Below are positions 8,238 through 16,618 of a stretch of DNA of 39,288 nt, one piece after another. Location: contig JAICXL010000017.1 in the NCBI GenBank assembly GCA_025980475.1, positions 1-39,288 of the forward strand, in the 5' to 3' direction. The DNA is from Nocardioidaceae bacterium (GTDB lineage Bacteria; Actinomycetota; Actinomycetes; Propionibacteriales; Nocardioidaceae). The position numbers were made by a program, and so were the translations under genes. The notes under the pieces were generated by a model that saw only the letters and a list, made by a program, of their open reading frames with translations, ran no database searches and was not told where the DNA came from. Numbering within the stretch: position 1 is the stretch's first letter; every line of letters begins with the position of its first letter.

Positions 8238-8594
8238 CTAGGACTGGGCGGTGGTGCCAGGGGCCGCCAGCTGGCTGCGGCCGACGCGGACGACCCGCCC
8301 CTCGGTGACCGCCTCCTTGACGGCCGGGCGGAAGCGCCCGGGCCCCCAGAACCGTGCACCGACGAGCTTCCTCAGGTCGTCCTCGTCGATCGGGCCCTCC
8401 TCGCGGACGGCGTTCTCGATCATCAGGATCTCATGGTCGAGCGCCTCCTCCTGGGCCCGCGGGTCGGGCGGGGAGAGCTGCCAGGGGACGCCGCGGCCGA
8501 GCCCGGGGCGCAGCCGCCGCCGGCGCTGCGACTGTCGGCGCTCCACCCGCCGGGCGATGCGTTCATCGCGTGCCTGCTGCTCGTCCTCAGCCAT
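8238..8594 (-). CDS. Conserved hypothetical protein, winged-helix-like C-terminus, coupled to MFS gene
   Basis: A 118-residue soluble protein not recognised as a named family. The N-terminal third is strongly charged (EDEQQARDERIARRVERR, then an Arg-rich run). A middle helix (EALDHEILMIENAV) precedes a compact block, DEDDLRKLVGARFWGPGRF to EGRVVRVGRSQLAAP, that looks like a small winged helix. Start: ATG at 8594, preceded on the minus strand by GGAGGTGA, an almost perfect anti-Shine-Dalgarno match 8 nt away. It overlaps the end of the MFS transporter gene by 8 bp (ATGGCTGA), so it is translationally coupled to it. A regulatory or assembly role for the transporter is guesswork. Confidence 0.7.
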   Translation of the reverse strand: MAEDEQQARDERIARRVERRQSQRRRRLRPGLGRGVPWQLSPPDPRAQEEALDHEILMIENAVREEGPIDEDDLRKLVGARFWGPGRFRPAVKEAVTEGRVVRVGRSQLAAPGTTAQS

Positions 8595-10116
8595 GGGGCT
8601 GGTCACCTCCGTCGCTGCTGGTCGGCTGTCCGGCGCCGGTTGGTGCCGCACCGGTGTCCTCGTCGATGGCTTGCTCCTCGGCCTCCTGGACGGTCATCGG
8701 CTTGGCGATGTCCTCCAGGGTGGCCTGCTCGGCCTTGACCCCGAAGAAGATCTCCACGATGCCGCCCAGGGCCATCACCGCGGCGCCGATGTAGAACGCG
8801 ACGGCGACCAGGTGGTGGCTGCCCGAGTCGATGAAGTGACCGAAGAGCAGCGGACCGCTGATGCCGCCGACGGCGGTGCCGATCGCGTAGAAGAACGCGA
8901 TCGCGAGCGCACGGGTCTCCATCGGGAAGATCTCGCTGACGGTGAGATAGGCAGCGCTCGCGCCGGCTGAGGCGAAGAAGAAGGTGACCACGAGCACCGC
9001 GAGGAACACCCAGGGGCCGCCGGCCTCGTGCACGAAGACCTGGGCGAGTGCCACGGTCACCACCGCCGAGATCAGGTAGGTGCCTGCGATCATCGGAATC
9101 CGGCCCACGGTGTCGAACAGGCGGCCCAGCAGCACCGGCCCGGCGAAATTGCCGAGCGCGAAGATGATGATGAAGACCGGCACGAAGCTGTCGGAGACCT
9201 TGTAGAAGGTGGTGTAGAGCGTGCCGAGGTCGAAGGTGACGCCGTTGTAGATGAACGCCTGCCCGATGAAGAGTGCGACGCCGAGGATCGAGCGCTTGGG
9301 GTAGACCTTGAAGGCGACCGAGGCGATCTCGCGGAAGGGGATCGCCTCTCGCTGGCGGACCTTGAGCTCCCTGTCGGGTCTGGAGAGCTCCTGCCCAGTC
9401 TCTCCCTGGACGCCGGCCTCGATGTCGTTGACGATCCTCTCGGCCTCCTCCTCCCGGCCGTGGATGAAGAGCCAGCGTGGGCTCTCCGGCACGTGCCGGC
9501 GGACGACGAGGATCATCACGCCCAGGACGGCCCCGAGGAGGAACGCGATCCGCCAGCCCCAGTCGCCGGCGAAGATGTTCAGCAGCAGAAGTGCCAGCGC
9601 CGAGCCCGCCGCCGAGCCGATCCAGTAGGAGCCGTTGATCGCCAGGTCGACCCGGCCGCGGGCCCGGGCCGGGATCAGCTCGTCGATGGCGGAGTTGATC
9701 GCGGCGTACTCGCCGCCGATGCCTGCACCGGTGAAGAACCGGGCGGCGTAGAACCACCAGACGCTCATCGACGCCCCGGTGGCCACCGTGGCCAGGATGT
9801 AGAGGCCGAGGGTGATCAGGAAGAGCTTCTTGCGGCCGAAGCGGTCGGTCATCTGGCCGAAGAAGAGGGCGCCGATGCAGGCCCCGGCGACGTAGATGGC
9901 CCCGGCGGTCCCGATCTGGGCCGTGCTGATGTCGATGCCGCCCTTGGCGGTCAGCCGCGAGGCCACCGAGGCGACCATGGTGACCTCGAGGCCGTCGAGG
10001 ATCCACACGCTGCCGAGGCCGATGACGACCATCCAGTGGAATTTCGACCACGGAAGCCGGTCCAGGCGCGCCGGGATCCTCGTCGTGATGGTGCCGGTCT
10101 GCACGTCGCTACTCAT
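8587..10116 (-). CDS. MFS transporter, metabolite:H+ symporter / sugar-porter-like
   Basis: A 509-residue major facilitator with about 12 membrane segments. The loop 2-3 signature is GQMTDRFGRKKLFLITLG, the repeat in the second half is GRLFDTVGRIPMIAG, and PESPRWLFIHGREEEAERI before the long central loop (about residues 205-265) is typical of the sugar-porter/metabolite symporter groups. TM1 carries a D in WILDGLEVTMVASV as in organic-acid and aromatic-acid symporters. Substrate unknown; an organic acid is plausible. Start ATG 10116 follows GGGGAGG. The acidic C-terminal tail (EAEEQAIDEDTG) is cytosolic. The gene overlaps a small downstream partner gene by 8 bp. Confidence 0.85.
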   Translation of the reverse strand: MSSDVQTGTITTRIPARLDRLPWSKFHWMVVIGLGSVWILDGLEVTMVASVASRLTAKGGIDISTAQIGTAGAIYVAGACIGALFFGQMTDRFGRKKLFLITLGLYILATVATGASMSVWWFYAARFFTGAGIGGEYAAINSAIDELIPARARGRVDLAINGSYWIGSAAGSALALLLLNIFAGDWGWRIAFLLGAVLGVMILVVRRHVPESPRWLFIHGREEEAERIVNDIEAGVQGETGQELSRPDRELKVRQREAIPFREIASVAFKVYPKRSILGVALFIGQAFIYNGVTFDLGTLYTTFYKVSDSFVPVFIIIFALGNFAGPVLLGRLFDTVGRIPMIAGTYLISAVVTVALAQVFVHEAGGPWVFLAVLVVTFFFASAGASAAYLTVSEIFPMETRALAIAFFYAIGTAVGGISGPLLFGHFIDSGSHHLVAVAFYIGAAVMALGGIVEIFFGVKAEQATLEDIAKPMTVQEAEEQAIDEDTGAAPTGAGQPTSSDGGDQPHG

Positions 10117-10173
10117 CGGCTTGGTGCCTCCCCAGGTCGGTGTCCCACCGAAACGTGCCCCCGACCGGGCGTT

Positions 10174-10431
10174 TCAATCCTGCTGCCGGCGCCGCTCCCG
10201 TTCGCGCGCCCAGCGCCACAACCGCAGCGGGAACAGGCCCAGGAGCGGCGCCCGCCGGCCGAGGTCGTCGGTGTCGCGGCGGTCGAAGGCTGCGGCGAAC
10301 TTCTGGGCATCGGCGGCCGAGGAGTACTCCTTCGCCCCGCCGTCACCACAGCCGCGCTCGCACTGCCAGACCAGGACGTGGCCTTCGGCGTGGAAGCCGT
10401 AGCGGTGCCCGAGGAGGCGACAGGTCAGCAT
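10174..10431 (-). CDS. Small conserved hypothetical protein (Cys/Trp-containing)
   Basis: An 85-residue protein. It opens with MLTCRLLGHRYGFHAEGHVLVWQCERGCGDGG, whose Cys4, the two cysteines of the WQCERGC pair and the histidines could bind a metal. It continues with EYSSAADAQKFAAAFDRRD and a basic C-terminus. I recognise the style of a widespread small actinobacterial protein of unknown role, without a firm family name. The ATG at 10431 is favoured because TACCGT stands 7 nt upstream on the minus strand, a leaderless promoter, and because the protein is then sensible in length. It is divergent from the M13 peptidase gene with only 40 bp between the starts. Confidence 0.6.
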   Translation of the reverse strand: MLTCRLLGHRYGFHAEGHVLVWQCERGCGDGGAKEYSSAADAQKFAAAFDRRDTDDLGRRAPLLGLFPLRLWRWARERERRRQQD

Positions 10432-10438
10432 GCCGAGG

Positions 10439-10464
10439 ACGGTACCGCGGCGCCCGGTTAGGGT
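10439..10464. promoter_or_regulatory. Back-to-back leaderless promoters
   Basis: Minus-strand TACCGT (plus ACGGTA, 10439-10444) is 7 nt from the ATG at 10431. Plus-strand TAGGGT (10459-10464) is 7 nt from the GTG at 10472. Neither gene has a ribosome-binding site, so both are probably transcribed from the first base of the start codon. Confidence 0.55.
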
Positions 10465-10471
10465 GGCGGGC

Positions 10472-12433
10472 GTGACGATTCTCGACGACGCCCGTGAGGG
10501 CATGAACTCCGCCATCCGGCCGCAGGACGACCTCTTCGGCCACGTCAACGGCACCTGGCTGGACACGGTGGAGATCCCCGCCGACCGGTCCAGCTGGGGT
10601 CCCTTCGTGACGCTGGCCGACCAGGCCGAGCAGCACGTGCGCACGATCATCGAGGAGTGCGCCGCGGGCCGCGTGGACGGCACCGACGCTGCGAAGATCG
10701 GCCGCCTCTACAACAGCTTCATGGACGAGGCCAGGGCCGAGGAACTCGGCCACGAGCCGCTCAGGCCGGTGCTCGAGGCGATCGACGCGCTGACCGGCGC
10801 GGACCAGCTGGCCGGCTTCCTCGGCGAGTTCGAGCGCTCCGGCGGCAGCGGCATCTTCGGCTCCTACGTCAACACCGACGACCGCGACTCCGACCGCTAC
10901 GTCGTGAACCTCACCCAGGGCGGGCTCGGCCTGCCCGACGAGTCCTACTACCGCGACGAGAAGTTCGCCGAGATCCGGGCGAAGTACCTCGCCTACCTCG
11001 AGAAGGTCCTGGCCCTCGCCGAGAGGCCCGACCCGGCCAGGACCGCCGACCGGGTGATGGCGCTGGAGACCCGGATCGCCAAGGGGCACTGGGAGCGCGC
11101 CAAGACCCGCGACGTGATCAAGACCTACAACCTCAAGTCGTACGACGAGCTCCGCTCGCTGGTGCCCTCCTTCGACTGGGAGGACTTCGTGACCGGGCTG
11201 GGCGGCAGCGCCGAGACGATGGCCGAGGTCATCGTCCGCGAGCCGTCCTACCTCTCCCACCTCGAGGAGGTGCTGGGCGACACGGCCCTGTCGGACTGGC
11301 AGGCCTTCCTCTCGGTGCGGGCGATCCGGGGCGCGGCGCCGTACCTCTCCTCGGCCTTCGTCGAGGCCAACTTCGACTTCTACGGCCGGACCCTGGCGGG
11401 CACGCCGGAGCTGCGCGCCCGCTGGAAGCGCGGCGTCGCGCTGGTCGAGGGGGCGCTGGGCGAGGCGGTCGGCCGGGAGTACGTCGCCCGGCACTTCCCG
11501 CCGCGTTCAAAGGAGCTGATGGACCAGCTGGTGGAGAACCTGCTCGAGGCCTACCGGCAGAGCATCGCCAAGCTGGACTGGATGACCGAGAAGACCAAGC
11601 AGCGCGCGTTCGAGAAGCTGCGCAGCTTCCGGCCGAAGATCGGCTACCCGGTCAAGTGGCGCGACTACACGAAGCTCGAGATCGGTGACGACCTCTTCGC
11701 CAACGTGCTCGCGTCGAACGCGTTCGAGGCGGACCGCGAGCTGGCCAAGATCGGCGCGCCGGTGGATCGCGACGAGTGGCTGATGTTGCCGGAGACCGTC
11801 AACGCCTACTACAACCCGGGCATCAACGAGATCTGCTTCCCTGCGGGGATCCTGCAGAAGCCGTTCTTCGACCCCGACGCCGACACCGCCGAGAACTACG
11901 GCGGCATCGGCGCGGTGATCGGCCACGAGATCGGGCACGGCTTCGACGACCAGGGCTCGCAGTACGACGGCGGCGGCAACCTCAACGACTGGTGGACTGC
12001 CGACGACAAGGCCGCGTTCGAGGAGAAGTCGAAGGCGCTGATCGAGCAGTACGACGCCTTCGAGCCCCGCGACCTCCCGGGCGAGCACGTCAACGGCGCC
12101 CTCACCGTCGGGGAGAACATCGGGGACCTGGGCGGCCTGACGATCGCCCACCTGGCCTACCGGATCTCGCTGGGGGAGGACGTCTCCGCGGCGGAGGAGC
12201 CGGACGAGAACGGACTCACCGGCTACCAGCGGCTGTTCCTGAACTGGGCGTTCTGCTGGCGCACCAAGCGGCGCAAGGAGCTGGCCCAGCAGTACCTCGC
12301 CACCGACCCGCACAGCCCGGCCGAGTTCCGCGCCAACATCGTGCGCAACCTCGAGGAGTTCCACGAGGCCTTCGCCACCTCGACCGACGACGGGCTGTGG
12401 CTCGACCCGGAGAAGCGCGTCCGGATCTGGTAG
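10472..12433 (+). CDS. M13 family zinc metallopeptidase (neprilysin/PepO-like)
   Basis: A 653-residue peptidase of normal family length. The zinc site is VIGHEIGHGFDDQGSQYDG (HExxH near residue 485), and the third ligand and its helper are in NIGDLGG (near 548); NAYYNPGINEICFPAGILQ is the M13 substrate-binding strand. It ends, as the family does, with a conserved Arg-Trp tail (KRVRIW). No signal peptide is visible, so it is predicted cytosolic, as bacterial PepO often is. It should cleave oligopeptides on the amino side of hydrophobic residues. Start: GTG 10472 with TAGGGT 7 nt upstream; the next candidate, ATG 10502, would remove ten poorly conserved residues. The next gene begins 9 nt after its stop. 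Confidence 0.92.
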   Translation: MTILDDAREGMNSAIRPQDDLFGHVNGTWLDTVEIPADRSSWGPFVTLADQAEQHVRTIIEECAAGRVDGTDAAKIGRLYNSFMDEARAEELGHEPLRPVLEAIDALTGADQLAGFLGEFERSGGSGIFGSYVNTDDRDSDRYVVNLTQGGLGLPDESYYRDEKFAEIRAKYLAYLEKVLALAERPDPARTADRVMALETRIAKGHWERAKTRDVIKTYNLKSYDELRSLVPSFDWEDFVTGLGGSAETMAEVIVREPSYLSHLEEVLGDTALSDWQAFLSVRAIRGAAPYLSSAFVEANFDFYGRTLAGTPELRARWKRGVALVEGALGEAVGREYVARHFPPRSKELMDQLVENLLEAYRQSIAKLDWMTEKTKQRAFEKLRSFRPKIGYPVKWRDYTKLEIGDDLFANVLASNAFEADRELAKIGAPVDRDEWLMLPETVNAYYNPGINEICFPAGILQKPFFDPDADTAENYGGIGAVIGHEIGHGFDDQGSQYDGGGNLNDWWTADDKAAFEEKSKALIEQYDAFEPRDLPGEHVNGALTVGENIGDLGGLTIAHLAYRISLGEDVSAAEEPDENGLTGYQRLFLNWAFCWRTKRRKELAQQYLATDPHSPAEFRANIVRNLEEFHEAFATSTDDGLWLDPEKRVRIW

Positions 12434-12442
12434 CGCCGGCGA

Positions 12443-13825
12443 ATGAGCAGCAGCGCGCGGCGGTGGCTGGTCGTGGCCGTTGCCGCGGTGCTGCTCCTCG
12501 GGTCTGCCGGGTTCGGCATCGGCCGGCACTACTGGACCGGCCGGTGCGGGGCTCGGGTGCAACCGCTGGCCTCGACCACGTCGCCGTTGCTCGGTGCCCG
12601 TCAGCGCGCGACCCGGCCGGACGCCCACCGCGACCGGCTGGTGCGGGTGCTCGGCCGTTGGGGGCCGCCGTTCGGCCGCGTGCTCGGTGCGGCCGGCTAC
12701 GACTACGGCCAGTACCTCCATGTCGCCGCGCTCCCCGGTGGGCTCGGGGTGTGGACCCGCGACGACCCGGCGATGGCCTTCCTGCCCGACGGCTCGCTGC
12801 GCCCGCGGTGGGGCGTGCGGACCGACACCCGGAGCTCGGCGTGGGACGCGAGCCCCGACCGCTTCCTGGACATCGCGCTGCCCCGGCACCGGGCGCCGTC
12901 GATGTCGGCACTGTCGCTGGCCGACGGGCACAGCCTCTGGTGTGCCCGCCTCGGCACCAGCCCGGTCGGACCCGGCGCGCCGTTGGCCACCCAGGTGCTG
13001 GGGGACTCTCCGGCAGGGTCCCGGGACCGGGGTGGCGTCGTGGCGCTGACACCCGGACCGCCCGGAGAGGTGGTGCTCTCGCGACTGGCGGCCGCCGACG
13101 GCGCGGTGCGCTGGCACCGCGCGGTGATGGCCGGCGGTGGTGACTTCCTCGGTGACCTCGGCGGCGGCACCCTGGTGGCGGGGGGCGTTCCCGCCTGGCG
13201 GCTGGCCGATCCCTCCTGGCTCGCCCGGCAGCCGGACCGGACGTCGCTCGCCGGCGTCTCCGCCCGGACCGGCGCGCTCCGGTGGACCTGGCAGTCCTCG
13301 GCCGGCTCTGCGGTGCACGTGCTGGGCGCGGACCCGGCCACCGGGCGCGTCGTGGTGATGTCGTGGGGGTCGGGCGGGGCCCAGGTCTTCGCGCTGGACC
13401 GGACCGGTGACCTGGTCTGGTCGGTCGTGCCGTTCGCGGGGTTCCACCTCGACGCGACGCTGCGGTCCGCAGCCGGTGCCGGGTGGGTGCTGGTGCGCGG
13501 GCACGACCGTCTCGCGGCCTACGACGAGGCGACCGGCCGGCGGCTGTGGCAGCGACGGACACCGGTGCAGCCACAGTTCTTCCCCTACGGCTTCGAGCTC
13601 GACTCGGTGCCCTTCCTCGACGGCAGCCACGTGCTGCTGCCGACGACGACGGCGGTGCGCAGCCTCGACCTGGACACCGGCGCGATGTCGTCGTACCCGC
13701 TCCCGACCGACGGGGTGAGTACGACCTACTGGCCCTACCAGCTCGCGGTCACCGCGCGGGAGGTCGCGGTGGTCACCAACACCGGTGCGGTCGTGCTCGG
13801 GCTGCAGCCGGGCCATCCACGGTGA
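12443..13825 (+). CDS. Membrane-anchored or exported PQQ/WD-like beta-propeller protein
   Basis: A 460-residue protein with an N-terminal hydrophobic segment (RRWLVVAVAAVLLLGSAGFGI, residues 7-27), acting as an anchor or uncleaved signal. The rest is mostly beta strands with recurring blade-like motifs: DGSLRPRWGV, DGHSLWCARLG, DGAVRWHRAV, TGALRWTWQS, TGDLVWSVVP, TGRRLWQRRT and TGAMSSYPLP. This is the [D/T]G-x-x-x-W pattern of PQQ-like propellers, about seven repeats. The pattern implies a scaffold or binding protein outside the cell, with no enzymatic residues visible. It follows the M13 peptidase gene by 9 nt without its own obvious ribosome site, so it is probably coupled to it. Function unknown. 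Confidence 0.7.
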   Translation: MSSSARRWLVVAVAAVLLLGSAGFGIGRHYWTGRCGARVQPLASTTSPLLGARQRATRPDAHRDRLVRVLGRWGPPFGRVLGAAGYDYGQYLHVAALPGGLGVWTRDDPAMAFLPDGSLRPRWGVRTDTRSSAWDASPDRFLDIALPRHRAPSMSALSLADGHSLWCARLGTSPVGPGAPLATQVLGDSPAGSRDRGGVVALTPGPPGEVVLSRLAAADGAVRWHRAVMAGGGDFLGDLGGGTLVAGGVPAWRLADPSWLARQPDRTSLAGVSARTGALRWTWQSSAGSAVHVLGADPATGRVVVMSWGSGGAQVFALDRTGDLVWSVVPFAGFHLDATLRSAAGAGWVLVRGHDRLAAYDEATGRRLWQRRTPVQPQFFPYGFELDSVPFLDGSHVLLPTTTAVRSLDLDTGAMSSYPLPTDGVSTTYWPYQLAVTAREVAVVTNTGAVVLGLQPGHPR

Positions 13826-13851
13826 ACCCCGTGCGTTTCCGGCCTGCCGAG

Positions 13852-13865
13852 GTAATGTTGATTAC
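13852..13865. promoter_or_regulatory. Inverted repeat over a leaderless promoter
   Basis: GTAATGTTGATTAC: perfect 5-bp arms (GTAAT / ATTAC) around 4 nt, ending directly before ATG 13866. The left arm overlaps the -10 box TAATGT (13853-13858), which is 7 nt from the ATG. A protein bound here would block the polymerase, and the downstream gene encodes a possible ribbon-helix-helix DNA-binding domain. Confidence 0.5.
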
Positions 13866-14381
13866 ATGATTACTGACGAAGCACGCGAGCGCGTGCGCGG
13901 CTGGTTCGCCGGCCGGTTGCCGGCCGAGTGGCAGACCGGCCCCACCGAGGTGACGGTCGATCGCGAGGAGATCACGGTGGTGCTGTCGCTGCCCGACGTG
14001 CAGCTGGACGAGCCGGCGCAGGCCGAGCTCGACGAGGCCCGGGCCGGTCGAGCGCGCGGCTTCCGGGAGGACACCCGCGAGCAGCGGATGGAGATCGCCC
14101 GGGAGGCCGAGCACCGCTACGAGCGCAAGGTCGCGTGGGGAGTCGACGTCGGCGGCCGCCGGGAGCTGTGGACCAATGTCGCGGCACCGGTGATGACCCG
14201 GCTGCGGCAGCCGCAGCGGCTGGTCCTGGACACGCTGGTCGACGCCGGCGTCGCCCGGTCGCGGTCGGAGGCGCTGGCGTGGTGCGTCCGGCTGGTCGGC
14301 CAGCACGAGGCAGACTGGCTGGCCGAGCTGCGCGACGCGATGGGCGCAGTCGCCGACGTGCGCAGCAAGGGCCCCGCCTAA
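13866..14381 (+). CDS. Hypothetical protein with possible C-terminal ribbon-helix-helix domain
   Basis: A 171-residue protein. Residues 1-115 are acidic and helical (AQAELDEARAGRARGFREDTREQRMEIAREAEHRYERKV) with a short beta region (WGVDVGGRRELWTN). The C-terminal 50 residues, QPQRLVLDTLVDAGVARSRS then EALAWCVRLV, resemble the strand-helix-helix of CopG/Arc-type repressors (compare the common pattern LDALVAAGxxxSRSEALREAVR). The inverted repeat over its own leaderless promoter fits autoregulation. No toxin-like partner gene follows; the next gene is a RecQ-type helicase 119 bp downstream behind a large hairpin. The family is not recognised by name and the DNA-binding call is an inference from the short motif. 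Confidence 0.65.
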   Translation: MITDEARERVRGWFAGRLPAEWQTGPTEVTVDREEITVVLSLPDVQLDEPAQAELDEARAGRARGFREDTREQRMEIAREAEHRYERKVAWGVDVGGRRELWTNVAAPVMTRLRQPQRLVLDTLVDAGVARSRSEALAWCVRLVGQHEADWLAELRDAMGAVADVRSKGPA

Positions 14382-14406
14382 GTTCACTTCCGCCTCTTGG
14401 CCCCAT

Positions 14407-14465
14407 GAATTCCGGGTTTCGGCCCGGCCAGAATCCCGAACTCGACGGGCCGAAGCCCGGAACTC
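14407..14465. repeat. Large imperfect hairpin, 20-bp arms
   Basis: The left arm GAATTCCGGGTTTCGGCCCG (14407-14426) and the right arm (14446-14465) are complementary at 18 of 20 positions; one of the two mismatches would be a G-U wobble in RNA. The loop is 19 nt. It fills most of the gap before the recQ-like gene. It could be a terminator (no T-run), a REP-type palindrome or an mRNA structure. Confidence 0.7.
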
Positions 14466-14500
14466 GGCAGGGGTGGGTGGGCGCTGGTAGACAGGCGGTC

Positions 14501-16594
14501 ATGAGCTCCGCCGATGCCGACGTCCGCCACGAGGCCGAGCGGCACCTGCGCGCGCTGGTCGGGCGTGAGGACGCGAGGCTGTACGACGACCAGTGGGCGG
14601 CCGTCGAGGGACTGGTGGCGCACCGCCGTCGCGCCCTCGTGGTCCAGCGCACCGGCTGGGGCAAGTCCGCGGTCTACTTCGTGGCGACCGCGCTGCTGCG
14701 AGCTGCCGGTGCCGGCCCGACCGTGATCGTCTCGCCGCTGCTGGCCCTCATGCGCAACCAGATCGAGGCCGCCGAGCGCGCCGGCATCCACGCGGCCACG
14801 ATCAACTCGACCAACCTCGAGGAGTGGCAGGCGATCCACGAGCGCATCGCCGCCGGTGAGGTCGACGTGCTGCTGGTCAGCCCGGAGCGACTGAACAACC
14901 CGTCGTTCCGCGACGAGGTGCTGCCCCGGCTGACCGAGGACGTCGGTCTGCTGGTCATCGACGAGGCGCACTGCATCTCCGACTGGGGCCACGACTTCCG
15001 GCCCGACTACCGCCGGATCCGGCAGGTGCTCACCGACCTGCCCGTCGGCATCCCGGTGCTGGCCACCACCGCGACGGCGAACGCGCGGGTCACCGAGGAC
15101 GTCGCCGAGCAGCTCGGTGCCGACGTGCTGGTGCTGCGCGGGTCGCTCGACCGCGCGTCGCTGCACCTGGCGGTGCTGCAGCTGCCGCGACCGGAGCACC
15201 GGCTGGCCTGGCTCGGCGACCACCTCGACGAGCTGCCCGGCTCGGGCATCGTCTACACGTTGACGGTGGCGGCCACCCAGGAGATCGCCGACTTCCTGCG
15301 GGGGCGCGGCCACGCGGTCGCGGCCTACTCCGGGCAGACCGAGCCGACCGAGCGGCTCGCGCTGGAGCAGGACCTGCTCGCCGGCCGGCTCAAGGCGCTG
15401 GTCGCCACCAGCGCGCTCGGCATGGGCTTCGACGCCACCCTCGGGTTCGTGGTCAATGTCGGTGCCCCCGCCTCGCCGGTGGCCTACTACCAGCAGGTCG
15501 GCCGCGCGGGCCGCGGCACCCCGCACGCGAGCGTGGTGCTGCTGCCCGCGCGCGAGGACCGCGACATCTGGGCCTACTTCGCCTCGCTCGCCTTCCCCGC
15601 CGAGCACCACGTGCGCGCGACGTTGAAGGTGCTGGCCGACAGCGACCGGCCGATGTCGACCGCGGCCCTGGAGACCTACGTCGACCTCAACCGCACCCGG
15701 CTCGAGACGATGCTCAAGGTGCTCGACGTCGACGGCGCGGTCCGGCGGGTGCAGGGCGGCTGGATCGGCACCGGCCGGCCGTGGGCCTACGAGCAGGAGC
15801 GCTACGACCGGGTCGCAGCGGCACGGCGGGAGGAGCAGGCGGCGATGCTCGAGTACGTCGCCACCGCCGGCTGCCGGATGCGCTTCCTGCGCGGACAGCT
15901 CGACGACCCGGCCGCGTCGGACTGTGGCCGTTGCGACAACTGTGGTGGGCTGATCCTCCCGGCCAGTGCCTCGGAGGAGGCGACCGCCGGTGCTCGCGAC
16001 CGGCTCGCCCGTCCGGGCGTCACCCTGGCGCCGCGCAAGATGTGGCCGACGGCGCTCGGCAACCTCGGCATCGACCTGAAGGGAAAGATCCCGCCGGAGC
16101 GGGCGGCCGAGGAGGGTCGGGTCGTGGCCAGGCTGACCGACCTCGGCCTCGGCCAGGCCCTCCGCGAGCTGTTCCGCGCCGACGCGGTCGACCAGGAGGT
16201 GCCGGCGCCGCTGGTCAGGGGCATGGTCGCGGTGCTGGCCGACTGGCAGCCCCGACCGGACGCCATCGTCGGGTTCGAGTCCCGGACCCACCCCGTGCTC
16301 GTCGGCACCCTCGTCGACGGGTTGTCTCGCCACCTCGGCGTGCCGGTCTCGGGCCGGGTCGCGATCGCCGACGACTCGATCGCGCCGGGAGGTGGTGCGG
16401 CGAACTCCGCCCAGCGGGTGGCCGCCGTCTCGCGTCGCCACGCCCTTGCCCTGACCGGTGACGTCAGCGGCCGGCGGGTGCTGCTGGTCGACGACCTTGT
16501 CGTCACCGGCTGGTCGATGACGCTGGCCGCGACCTGGCTGCGGGAGCACGGCGTTACCGCCGTACTCCCGCTCGCGCTGGGCGCCCGCGCCTGA
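14501..16594 (+). CDS. RecQ-type ATP-dependent DNA helicase fused to a phosphoribosyltransferase-like domain
   Basis: A 697-residue protein. Residues 1-400 form the helicase core: TGWGKS (Walker A, about 48-53), IDEAHCISDWGHDFRPDY (motif II and the RecQ aromatic-rich loop, near 153), ATTATAN (motif III) and YYQQVGRAGRG (motif VI). A zinc-binding pattern SDCGRCDNCGG follows near residue 475, with an upstream cysteine in AGCRMRFL. Instead of an HRDC domain the C-terminus has about 110 residues with VLLVDDLVVTGWSM, the PRPP-binding loop style of type I phosphoribosyltransferases (ComF-like). It should unwind DNA 3' to 5' in repair or recombination. ATG 14501 is favoured: TAGACA sits 7 nt upstream and no ribosome site is seen. 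It converges with the DHA2 exporter gene. Confidence 0.9.
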   Translation: MSSADADVRHEAERHLRALVGREDARLYDDQWAAVEGLVAHRRRALVVQRTGWGKSAVYFVATALLRAAGAGPTVIVSPLLALMRNQIEAAERAGIHAATINSTNLEEWQAIHERIAAGEVDVLLVSPERLNNPSFRDEVLPRLTEDVGLLVIDEAHCISDWGHDFRPDYRRIRQVLTDLPVGIPVLATTATANARVTEDVAEQLGADVLVLRGSLDRASLHLAVLQLPRPEHRLAWLGDHLDELPGSGIVYTLTVAATQEIADFLRGRGHAVAAYSGQTEPTERLALEQDLLAGRLKALVATSALGMGFDATLGFVVNVGAPASPVAYYQQVGRAGRGTPHASVVLLPAREDRDIWAYFASLAFPAEHHVRATLKVLADSDRPMSTAALETYVDLNRTRLETMLKVLDVDGAVRRVQGGWIGTGRPWAYEQERYDRVAAARREEQAAMLEYVATAGCRMRFLRGQLDDPAASDCGRCDNCGGLILPASASEEATAGARDRLARPGVTLAPRKMWPTALGNLGIDLKGKIPPERAAEEGRVVARLTDLGLGQALRELFRADAVDQEVPAPLVRGMVAVLADWQPRPDAIVGFESRTHPVLVGTLVDGLSRHLGVPVSGRVAIADDSIAPGGGAANSAQRVAAVSRRHALALTGDVSGRRVLLVDDLVVTGWSMTLAATWLREHGVTAVLPLALGARA

Positions 16595-16618
16595 GTGGAG
16601 CCTGCCGTCGAGAGGCGG

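Noticed and set aside
10430-10471. Earlier start for the M13 peptidase gene
   Set aside because: The upstream codons lie across the -10 box and the divergent promoter region and encode a basic stretch foreign to the family; GTG 10472 has a leaderless promoter.
13866-14381. Toxin-antitoxin operon
   Set aside because: The ribbon-helix-helix-like end and the palindromic promoter fit an antitoxin, but no toxin-sized or toxin-like gene is adjacent on either side.
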